A stretch of 37,781 nucleotides of DNA from Lachnospiraceae bacterium (lineage in GTDB: Bacteria; Bacillota_A; Clostridia; Lachnospirales; Lachnospiraceae). Numbering within the stretch: the stretch's first letter is position 1; each line of letters opens with the position of its first letter. A program made the translations under genes and the position numbers. The stretch is taken from positions 1-37,781 of the forward strand of contig JAIKXV010000079.1 of assembly GCA_024683935.1 (NCBI GenBank). Reading direction: 5' to 3'. Under the pieces are notes generated by a model. The model was not told the DNA's origin. It saw nothing but the letters and a program-made list of their open reading frames with translations, and made no database searches. This document shows, one piece after another, positions 1 through 6,353 of this stretch.

Positions 1-114
1 ACTGATAAGCTGTTGATAGATACAGATGTATTGGAAGCTTATTTCGATTCCTTTGAGGGGAATGTTCCCCAGGAATACAAAGAAAGCCAGGAAAGAATTC
101 ATTATGTCGATTGA
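1..114 (+). CDS. 3' end of an unrecognised gene (partial)
   Basis: Frame 1 is open from the window edge to a TGA at 112-114 and encodes the last 37 residues of a protein ending in QERIHYVD. The stop overlaps the ATG of the next gene (104) by 11 bases. This is the usual signature of translationally coupled genes and supports the frame being real. The fragment is acidic and soluble-looking, with no motif I can name. Its function cannot be judged without the upstream sequence. Confidence 0.55.
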   Translation, partial: TDKLLIDTDVLEAYFDSFEGNVPQEYKESQERIHYVD

Positions 115-952
115 TCTGGAATTCATAAAACTCGGAAATAAAAACAAGTTCGGATTTGAAAGCTTTCTTCCCGATCCCGTAACCGGATATGTTCCAAGCG
201 GGGAATTTTGTTTCGGTGTTTCAAAAGACGAAAAAAAATACGGGGTAGTGGAGCTGAAAAAGAACGGAAAAGATATTACGGTCAGCGGTATCTGGATAGA
301 CTATAGCGCTGAAAATACCCATGAACTGCTGACTGACATAATGGGAGCCCTTATAGAAAATGCTGATGCCTGGGGCTTTGGAAGTGTATCCTGCAATTTT
401 ACGGATGATGAGCCCGGTATCACGGGTAAAGTCCTTAAGAATGCCGGGTTTACCGGTTTTAAAGAGATGGCCCGGGTATTCAGGATAGACGCCTATTCGA
501 TGGGAACCCTGCTAAGGGACGGACAGGATTTTGTGATGATGCGGAGAGAAAGTGTCCGTATCCTGGACGAGGGCAGAGCCCGTGTATTCCACCTGGCTCC
601 CGAAAAAGTGACGGCGCAGTTTGTGAATTTGGTACCCGAGCCGCACCTTTCATTCCTGACCCTCAATGAGGATGATACTGTTGGAAGCAGTGTATGTGTT
701 TCCGCACTGTCTGACGGTTCCCTCTATCTTTCGGATATTTCCTGTACGGACGGAGAGCTTCGTGATCTGGAAGGGCTGCTTTATCTATGCTTTTCTGCGG
801 TATTTATGGAGATATATCCCAACGGGGAGTTTTATTTTCCGGCGGTCAATCCGTATCTGAACAATATAACAGAACATATTCTTTCTCCTTTGGGGAAAGG
901 GGTTGAGAAACAAAGGATTTTTTCGGCTTCAGTGAGTCTGCATGAAAAATGA
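104..952 (+). CDS. GNAT-like (acetyltransferase-fold) protein
   Basis: A 282-residue soluble protein. I chose the ATG at 104 rather than the upstream ATG at 26 because CAGGAAAG lies just ahead of it and it overlaps the end of the preceding gene. Residues about 40-130 read like a GNAT core: a strand ending in YGVVELKK, a strand with SGIWID, a long helix (ELLTDIMGALIENADAWG), then GKVLKNAGFTGFKE, which resembles the C-terminal 'F...GF' turn of GNAT folds. A weaker second half may be a second, degenerate GNAT domain. No clear acetyl-CoA Q/RxxGxG/A loop is visible, so activity is uncertain. It ends overlapping the decayed sensor gene by 11 bases, so it was probably part of a signalling operon. 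The GNAT assignment is an inference from pattern. Confidence 0.55.
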   Translation: MSIDLEFIKLGNKNKFGFESFLPDPVTGYVPSGEFCFGVSKDEKKYGVVELKKNGKDITVSGIWIDYSAENTHELLTDIMGALIENADAWGFGSVSCNFTDDEPGITGKVLKNAGFTGFKEMARVFRIDAYSMGTLLRDGQDFVMMRRESVRILDEGRARVFHLAPEKVTAQFVNLVPEPHLSFLTLNEDDTVGSSVCVSALSDGSLYLSDISCTDGELRDLEGLLYLCFSAVFMEIYPNGEFYFPAVNPYLNNITEHILSPLGKGVEKQRIFSASVSLHEK

Positions 953-1359
953 CCAGACAATAAAATATAATAAAAAGCTGCTTTCTGAGCTTGCGACAGT
1001 GATCATAGTATTGTTTATCATTACAATACTGATAAACGGCTGCGCTATTTTTTACGGCTCCAGCAACAGCCCTGGAAACCGGAGAATACCAGGATATGCC
1101 GGAACAGGAATTTTCCCTGAAAGACGGGAAGGCGAATCTGAATTACTATATGCCTATTACGGATAATGGCAAAGCGATCGGACTTATAGAACTTTCTCTT
1201 GACTGGACGAAAAATGTAAAAGCGATATGGCGGAATTCCGCACAGGTAGAACTGGTGAACCTGGTCGTGCTCCTTATCGTTGCCGTACTGATCCTGGCTT
1301 CGGTTAACCGTCTGGCTGTCCGCCCTCTGAAAACAGTACAGAAGAATGTCCGGTATTAA
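942..1359 (+). pseudogene. Decayed membrane sensor (TM-extracellular-TM-HAMP start), frameshifted and truncated
   Basis: The start at 942 encodes an N-terminal transmembrane helix (LLSELATVIIVLFIITILI) but the frame runs into a stop at 1166. A second frame, open from about 1036, continues sensibly with ALETGEYQDMPEQEFSLKDG, a CACHE-like membrane-proximal segment (NLNYYMPITDNGKAIGLIEL), a second TM helix (LVNLVVLLIVAVLILASV) and the first HAMP helix (RLAVRPLKTVQKNVR), then stops at 1359. The frames join near 1075. The extracellular part is far shorter than in such sensors, and everything after HAMP is missing. In Clostridia this architecture usually heads SpoIIE-type PP2C phosphatases or histidine kinases. 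I read it as a pseudogene with a frameshift, an internal deletion and a 3' truncation. A programmed frameshift is unlikely because the HAMP is incomplete. Confidence 0.65.
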
Positions 1360-2102
1360 AACTCTCCGCCAAGATTTTCCAAAGTATCTATAATTACCAC
1401 GCAGTCGGGAGAGACGTGTTTCATGATAAAATACATCTGATCCATGGGGACAGATACGCAGCCGCCGGTATAGGGCTTTCTGTCACCGAAGCAGTGTAGG
1501 AAGATGGCGGAACCTCGTCCGGGGGTTCCTTCCTCATTAAAGCTGATATTCAGACAATACTGGTATGGATAGGTGTATTCTATTATATGCTCGCTGTCCG
1601 CCAGATTCAGATCCGGATAATCCTTTATGCTTACCATCTCGTTATAATGCATGCCGTCCCTCTGGTCTCCTGACCAGTAGATGTCTTCTGTGACCTTCGT
1701 ATAAGGCATGGAGCAGCCGGGGTCATCCGCGATTCCGAAGGCTTTTGTAAAATGATATGTTCCCACGGGAGTCTGGGCGCAGCCCTCTGCGTGATCCTCG
1801 TCGGCGCATATGCCATTCTTCCCGACAAATCCGGGAGTCGTCATTATCATCTTCCAGTTTCCGTTCTTATCCTTTTCATGCATGGATACCCAGGCAGTTG
1901 TATCCCCGTAATTAGCGACTACGAAAAGCTGACCGGCATTAGCCGCCTGATCCAGCTTTGTAACCCATTCGGGAGAGTCTTCCGCTTCAAGAGAAAGCTG
2001 TTCTCTGGGGGTGGCGTTCGTGCCGCTGTCTGAAGTTTTGCCGCTGCAGCCGGTGAATGCCAGCGTGGCTGTAAGCATAATTAAAGCAACAAGTTTTTTC
2101 AT
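1356..2102 (-). CDS. YkuD-family L,D-transpeptidase-like lipoprotein
   Basis: A 248-residue secreted lipoprotein. The N-terminus MKKLVALIMLTATLAFTGC is a type II signal peptide with Cys19 as the lipidation site. The ATG at 2102 is preceded by AGAAAGGA with a longish 12-base spacer; the alternative TTG at 2126 would spoil the signal peptide. The C-terminal half carries the YkuD signature, with His203 (FLHCFG) and Cys215 (TGGCVSVP), the general base and nucleophile of L,D-transpeptidases that cross-link or modify peptidoglycan. The usual Arg after GC.. is replaced by Ser-Val-Pro, a variant that some secreted YkuD proteins also seem to have. It is convergent with the decayed sensor gene, their stops overlapping in TTAA. 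Exact substrate is unknown; wall cross-linking is inferred. Confidence 0.8.
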   Translation of the reverse strand: MKKLVALIMLTATLAFTGCSGKTSDSGTNATPREQLSLEAEDSPEWVTKLDQAANAGQLFVVANYGDTTAWVSMHEKDKNGNWKMIMTTPGFVGKNGICADEDHAEGCAQTPVGTYHFTKAFGIADDPGCSMPYTKVTEDIYWSGDQRDGMHYNEMVSIKDYPDLNLADSEHIIEYTYPYQYCLNISFNEEGTPGRGSAIFLHCFGDRKPYTGGCVSVPMDQMYFIMKHVSPDCVVIIDTLENLGGEF

Positions 2103-2155
2103 TTCTAATGCCGATCCTTTCTGCAATCAAAATGTTCCGAATACTTAATATTCTA

Positions 2156-2184
2156 ATTATACATAATCTCAGGGGTGAATTCTA
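2156..2184 (-). promoter_or_regulatory. Candidate promoter for the YkuD lipoprotein gene
   Basis: On the reverse strand a perfect TATAAT occupies 2161 down to 2156. A weak -35 (TAGAAT, 2184-2179) lies 17 bases upstream. Transcription would start about 45-50 bases before the ATG at 2102. The call rests mainly on the -10 box. Confidence 0.4.
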
Positions 2185-2289
2185 AAGTGTGTGTCATTCT
2201 GTCACGGGATATTGAGGTTTCGAAAGAATTGTATTAAGATATAGTACGATAAGCTAACCGATAATAGCGGAAAGGGTGTATAAATATTT

Positions 2290-2754
2290 ATGTCAGAAAA
2301 AAACATTTCTGTTATAACAAAAGGGATGACTATCCATGGAGATATCATATCCGATCAGGGCCTGGAAGTGATCGGAGAGGTTAAAGGAAATATAAAAATA
2401 GCCGGCCCCCTTATCGTTTCCGGAACAGTAACCGGAGATATGGAAGCGGGAGATGTGACGGGCAGCAGTGCGAAGATCATCGGCGATATAGTAAGCAGCG
2501 GAACGGTAAATGTGGGAAGTGAAACCGTCATCATAGGAAATATAAATGGTAAGGCAGCCCAGATTGCAGGAGCTGTAAAGGGCGATATTGATGTAAAGGG
2601 AGATGCAGTACTGGAATCATCCGCCATCATAAACGGGGATATACGTTCCAGATCCGTGTCGATAAAGAACGGAGCCGTGATCGAGGGACACTGTTCACAG
2701 ACATACGCAGATGTGAGTCCTGCAGACTTCTTCAAGAACCTTATTAAGAAATAA
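2290..2754 (+). CDS. Bactofilin (polymer-forming cytoskeletal protein)
   Basis: A 154-residue protein with no signal peptide or TM segment. After a short tail (SEKNISVITKGMTIHGDI) it consists almost wholly of short beta-strand turns with repeating G-x-I/V patterns (IGEVKGNIKIAGPLIVSGTV, KIIGDIVSSGTVNVGSETV, NGDIRSRSVSIKNGAVIEG). This is the right-handed beta-helix of bactofilins (DUF583). Bactofilins self-assemble without nucleotide into membrane-associated filaments and often position peptidoglycan enzymes. Family members are often encoded near M23 peptidases, and here a degenerate M23-type membrane protein lies at 3243, with a YkuD enzyme divergently upstream. A GGAAAGGGTG stretch 11 bases before the ATG is the likely ribosome binding site. 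Confidence 0.9.
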   Translation: MSEKNISVITKGMTIHGDIISDQGLEVIGEVKGNIKIAGPLIVSGTVTGDMEAGDVTGSSAKIIGDIVSSGTVNVGSETVIIGNINGKAAQIAGAVKGDIDVKGDAVLESSAIINGDIRSRSVSIKNGAVIEGHCSQTYADVSPADFFKNLIKK

Positions 2755-3187
2755 TATTATATACCAGCTTGTTTCCGGGCATTTCGGATTGATCAAAACT
2801 GTATTCATGTGAAGAAACGACACTTTTCAGGACGGAGAGAGAAAGTTCATCTCCGTCCTTTGTGATATCCTTTTGTGGTCCGTTATAGCGGAAAGAGATA
2901 CAGGGGGCTTCCGACTTTTCGGAATATTCAACCGTGATGCGGACGTCCGGATCATCAAGCTTCGGCATGAGAAGCTGCATGGCTTTATCATAGGCATCCT
3001 GTCTGCTCACACCCAAAAGGTCTATAGGGGAAATCACAGCCCGGATCATTGGGTCTGTACGCCTCTCTGAACTAATGATAGTAAACAGTATATACCTGTT
3101 TGCGGCAGGCGAAAAGTGTATGCCTGAAACGGAGGTGCGTTGAAGTAAAAGCATATTTGTGATATATTTTTGTGGGCTGTTCAGCAC
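2744..3187 (-). pseudogene. ATPase-fold (GHKL/anti-sigma-like) C-terminal remnant
   Basis: A reverse-strand open frame of up to 147 codons. It has no convincing ribosome binding site and its N-terminal part looks unstructured. The C-terminal 75 residues read like the end of a histidine-kinase-type ATPase domain: VRITVEYSE, a strand ISFRYNGPQKDIT, then LSLSVLKSVVSSHEYSFD, comparable to the 'lglxivkxlxdxvxyey' ending of anti-sigma-type ATPases. The N-box helix and most of the nucleotide pocket are absent, so it cannot be a working ATPase. A likely internal Met begins IRAVISPIDLLG. Its 3' end overlaps the bactofilin stop by 11 bases. A small real protein cannot be excluded. Confidence 0.4.
2829..2859 (+). 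terminator. Possible terminator downstream of bactofilin
   Basis: AGGACGGAGA (2829-2838) and TCTCCGTCCT (2850-2859) form a perfect 10-bp stem with an 11-base loop. TTTGTG and later CCTTTTG follow on the + strand. It lies 75 bases past the bactofilin stop, inside the reverse-strand ATPase remnant. The U-tract is poor, so this is only a candidate. Confidence 0.35.
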
Positions 3188-3242
3188 TTTGTGTTCTGCC
3201 CTATGATGTTAATACGATCTCAACAGGAGAATTTTATAATAA

Positions 3243-3959
3243 ATGCAGGAAGATAAGAAAAAGAAGAAGCCCAGACGCTTCAATCTGCTGATAGTTCCCG
3301 AGGGAAAAGGGGAAGTAAAGCAGTTTCATGTAGCCTTGGATTTTGTGATAATACTCAGCGCTATAATCATTTTTTTGCTGGTACTGGGCGTTTCATACAT
3401 AGTAAAAACCTTCGGGGAAATAGAGGATGACAGGAATCAGATCCTGGCTCTTACGGCCCAGTTGGAATACGTGACCAGCAGCAATATCATCCTGCAGGCC
3501 GAGAATGAAGAACTGCAGAATGACCTTCTTACAGCCCAGACCTATCTGGAGACGAAGGACTATGTGGAGCAGCAGGCGGACAGCGCCAGCGCTTTAAGCT
3601 ATATTCCTACCGGTCTTCCGATCACGGGACAGGTGAGCCAGCCCTCTGATTTTGATGAGGCGAAGGGATATATCACCTTTACCGTAGGAGACGGAACCAA
3701 GATCGCCGCTGCCGGAGACGGTACTGTCAGCAAGGTGGTGAGTGATACCGATTACGGTTACAGGGTAGAGATAGACCATGGGAACGATTATGTTTCCATT
3801 TACAGATACAGGTTTGAACCGCTGCTTACGGAGGGCACCCAGGTGCTACGCGGAACAGCCATCTTCTCCTGTACATCAGTGGAACCGCAGTTTACATACG
3901 AAATACAGTATAAGGGCAAGTCAATCGACCCGAATACATTTATGAAAATTGATGGCTAA
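3243..3959 (+). CDS. Membrane-anchored protein with degenerate LytM/M23 domain
   Basis: A 238-residue protein: a basic cytoplasmic tail (DKKKKKPRRF), one TM helix at about 32-53 (VIILSAIIIFLLVLGVSYIV), a coiled coil at about 57-100 (QILALTAQLEYV, LQAENEELQNDLL) and a C-terminal LytM-type beta domain at about 125-235 (TVGDGTKIAAAGDGTVSKVV, VEIDHGNDYVSIYRY). The zinc ligands are missing: FDEAKGYITF replaces the first HxxxD motif and TYEIQY replaces HxHFE. It should therefore bind partners or glycan but not cut, like the SpoIIQ and EnvC type. Lying next to the bactofilin, it is a plausible membrane partner that links filaments to wall synthesis. AGGAG (3225-3229) is the likely ribosome binding site, 13 bases before the ATG. 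Confidence 0.8.
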   Translation: MQEDKKKKKPRRFNLLIVPEGKGEVKQFHVALDFVIILSAIIIFLLVLGVSYIVKTFGEIEDDRNQILALTAQLEYVTSSNIILQAENEELQNDLLTAQTYLETKDYVEQQADSASALSYIPTGLPITGQVSQPSDFDEAKGYITFTVGDGTKIAAAGDGTVSKVVSDTDYGYRVEIDHGNDYVSIYRYRFEPLLTEGTQVLRGTAIFSCTSVEPQFTYEIQYKGKSIDPNTFMKIDG

Positions 3960-3986
3960 GATCCTTCGCTGACGCTCAGGATGACA
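3960..3986. repeat. Short palindromic intergenic repeat, copy 1
   Basis: GATCCTTCGCTGACGCTCAGGATGACA starts immediately after the TAA stop of the LytM-like gene. ATCCT and AGGAT pair as stem ends. The element recurs at 15219 with the internal GACGCT missing, and again directly after a stop codon. Confidence 0.55.
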
Positions 3987-4040
3987 AGATGAGCGCAGAT
4001 TCTATTAAAACATTAATTATAGACGAGAAAGAGGAAAAAC

Positions 4041-5417
4041 ATGGATCAGAAAAACACCTGGCTCAGCTACACAGCTGCACAGAAAAAAGAACTTGAGAAA
4101 ATTTCGAAGGAATACATGACATTCTTAAATAACGGCAAGACGGAAAGGGAATGCGCCGACATAGCTGTTAACGAAGCGGAGAGGGCCGGTTACCGGAACC
4201 TTCACGATCTGATCAAAAAGAATACGAAGATAAAAGCCGGAGATAAGGTTTATGCGGTATGTATGGGAAAGACAGTAGCGCTTTTCAATATCGGAAAGGA
4301 CGATATTGAAGAGGGCATGAATATACTGGGTGCCCATATCGATTCCCCCAGGATGGATGTAAAGCAGAATCCCCTGTATGAGGATAACGAACTGGCATAT
4401 CTCGATACCCACTATTACGGCGGCATCAAAAAGTACCAGTGGGTTACCCTTCCGCTTGCGATCCACGGAGTCATAGTCCATACCGACGGAACCACCACGG
4501 AGGTAAATATCGGAGAGGATGAAGATGATCCGGTGTTCTGTGTTACAGATCTGCTCATACATTTAGCTTCTGAGCAGATGGATAAAAAGGCCTCAAAGGC
4601 GGTTGAGGGAGAAAACCTGGATATACTGATCGGAAGCATTCCGTTAAAGGGCAAGGAAAAGGATGCGGTCAAGGAAAATATCCTTGCGCTCCTTAAGGAT
4701 AAGTATGATATGGAAGAGCGGGATTTTGAATCTGCAGAGCTGGAGATAGTGCCCGCAGGAAAGGCAAGGGAGCTTGGATTCGACCGCTCCATGATACTGT
4801 CCTACGGACAGGACGACAGGGTCTGCGCCTTTGCATCATTAAGGGCATTTTTAGATGTGAAGACAGTAAAGCGAACTTCAGTCTGCCTGCTGGTCGACAA
4901 GGAAGAGATCGGAAGCGTTGGAGCCACAGGTATGCGTTCCCGCTTTTTCGAGAATACACTGGCTGAGGTATTAAGTCTCATGGGACGGGACAGCAATCTT
5001 GCACTGAGACGTGCACTTGCAAATTCCAGGATGCTTTCATCCGATGTGAGTGCGGCCTTTGATCCGCTGTATGCTTCGCAGTTTGACAAGAAGAATGCCG
5101 CATTTTTCGGTAAGGGAATAGTGTTTAACAAATTTACCGGAGCAAGGGGAAAGAGCGGTTCCAATGATGCCAATGCAGAATATTTCGGATTTATCCGTCA
5201 TGTGATGGAAGATAATAAGGTTGCGTACCAGACAGCCGAGCTTGGAAAGGTGGACGCCGGAGGGGGCGGCACCATAGCATATATCATGTCCCTGTATGGT
5301 ATGGACGTGGTTGACTGCGGCATGGCAGTGCTTTCCATGCATGCACCCTGGGAGGTCACCAGCAAGTCTGACCTTTTCGAGGGCTATAAAGCATATAAGG
5401 CTTTTATCAAGGCCTGA
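4041..5417 (+). CDS. M18 family zinc aminopeptidase
   Basis: A 458-residue cytoplasmic metallo-aminopeptidase of the M18 family (aspartyl aminopeptidase/LAP4 type). It removes N-terminal amino acids from peptides, forms large tetrahedral oligomers, and has a normal length. Visible active-site motifs are GAHIDSPRMD (His99, metal ligand), YGQDDRVCAF (Asp258/259), VDKEEIGSVGATG (Glu288 general base, Glu289 ligand), SSDVSAAFDP, and SMHAPWEVTSKSDLFEGY near the C-terminus (ligand His). The ATG follows GAAAGAGGAAAAAC. The gene sits ahead of yerC with a 15-base gap, so the two are probably co-transcribed. Its role is inferred to be peptide turnover or amino-acid recovery, fitting the many proteases downstream. 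Confidence 0.93.
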   Translation: MDQKNTWLSYTAAQKKELEKISKEYMTFLNNGKTERECADIAVNEAERAGYRNLHDLIKKNTKIKAGDKVYAVCMGKTVALFNIGKDDIEEGMNILGAHIDSPRMDVKQNPLYEDNELAYLDTHYYGGIKKYQWVTLPLAIHGVIVHTDGTTTEVNIGEDEDDPVFCVTDLLIHLASEQMDKKASKAVEGENLDILIGSIPLKGKEKDAVKENILALLKDKYDMEERDFESAELEIVPAGKARELGFDRSMILSYGQDDRVCAFASLRAFLDVKTVKRTSVCLLVDKEEIGSVGATGMRSRFFENTLAEVLSLMGRDSNLALRRALANSRMLSSDVSAAFDPLYASQFDKKNAAFFGKGIVFNKFTGARGKSGSNDANAEYFGFIRHVMEDNKVAYQTAELGKVDAGGGGTIAYIMSLYGMDVVDCGMAVLSMHAPWEVTSKSDLFEGYKAYKAFIKA

Positions 5418-5432
5418 TCCGGAGGGAATGAG

Positions 5433-5726
5433 TTGAATACGAAATTACATACGGAAGAGGTTGATACGCTGTTCGATGCGATACTGACGCTGAAAACCAG
5501 AGAGGAGTGCTATACTTTCTTTGAGGATCTGGCTACGGTTAATGAGATACTGTCTCTGACCCAGCGGTTTGAAGTGGCAAGGATGCTGAAGGAAAAAAAG
5601 ACCTATCAGGAGATTGCAAAAAAAACAGGAGCTTCCACAGCTACAATAAGCCGCGTGAACCGCTCCCTGAATTACGGCAACGACGGTTACGATTTAGTTT
5701 TACAGAGGATGCATGAGGTCGATTAG
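5433..5726 (+). CDS. yerC: YerC/YecD family TrpR-like regulator
   Basis: A 97-residue helical protein of the YerC/YecD family, related to the Trp repressor. The N-terminal helices include TLFDAILTLKTREECYTFFE and VNEILSLTQRFEVARMLK. The helix-turn-helix is KKTYQEIAKKTGASTATISR, followed by VNRSLNYGNDGYDLVL. The start is TTG at 5433, with GGAGG at 5421-5425 seven bases before it; the nearby ATG at 5429 leads straight to a stop. Targets are unknown. Its 3' end overlaps the convergent DUF1836 gene by 27 bases, so the two mRNAs are partly antisense. Confidence 0.88.
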   Translation: MNTKLHTEEVDTLFDAILTLKTREECYTFFEDLATVNEILSLTQRFEVARMLKEKKTYQEIAKKTGASTATISRVNRSLNYGNDGYDLVLQRMHEVD

Positions 5727-6305
5727 TTTTTCGATCATCAGTCTCTTTACATAGACGTCAAAGGAAAGGGAACAGATGAAGCAGAAGGTTTCTATGAACT
5801 GCCTGTCCTCTTCCGAAGCGCCCTTCGAGGCGGCGTCTTTCGCGATCACGGAGCTTTCCGCATATTTCTCCTTTACATATTCCTGAAGTTCGGCAACCTG
5901 ATTTAAGGAGCTTTCGCTTATACAGGAATAGATGTCGCTCAGATTGAAATCGCCCTTTGAGTGGAAATATTTGTCGGAAAGAGGAGCCATCAGCTTCTCG
6001 ATGTCATTTATCGACAGGATGTTCTTGAAGTAATAGATGAAGATCAGCATGATAAGATGATCCTTATCGTATTTCTTCTTATCGGGAGGCGGCAGCAGCT
6101 TATTCTTGGCATAATTATTTATCATGGTCTTGGTAAGGACTTTATCGGTGGAGTACCTCTTGGTGTGCTCCATGTTTTTTTCCATAAAAGTCGTTACCTG
6201 GTCCATGTACAGACCTATGTCGGGAAGGGCGGAGACATTGATGGATTCTATGCGCCCAAGGCTATCAATTATGCTCTGTATAAGGTTTTCGGGGTCAAAA
6301 GTCAT
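5700..6305 (-). CDS. DUF1836 domain protein
   Basis: A 201-residue protein matching the DUF1836 family found across Firmicutes. The conserved part is LTKTMINNYAKNKLLPPPDK followed by KKYDKDHLIMLIFIYYFKNI and LSINDIEKLMAPL, where a MerR-like helix-turn-helix is suspected. The C-terminal half is helical and has no known motif. DNA or RNA binding is inferred, not shown. It is divergent from pcrA, separated by only 48 bases that must hold both promoters, and convergent with yerC. Confidence 0.8.
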   Translation of the reverse strand: MTFDPENLIQSIIDSLGRIESINVSALPDIGLYMDQVTTFMEKNMEHTKRYSTDKVLTKTMINNYAKNKLLPPPDKKKYDKDHLIMLIFIYYFKNILSINDIEKLMAPLSDKYFHSKGDFNLSDIYSCISESSLNQVAELQEYVKEKYAESSVIAKDAASKGASEEDRQFIETFCFICSLSFDVYVKRLMIEKLIDLMHPL

Positions 6306-6353
6306 AGGTTGATTATATACTCTGATGCCTTTACTTTCAAGAAGAGGAAGATA

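Noticed and set aside
5961..6353. 131-codon N-terminal extension of the pcrA frame
   Set aside because: It is fully antisense to the DUF1836 gene, lacks helicase similarity, and a well-placed ATG with AGAGGAAG lies at 6354.
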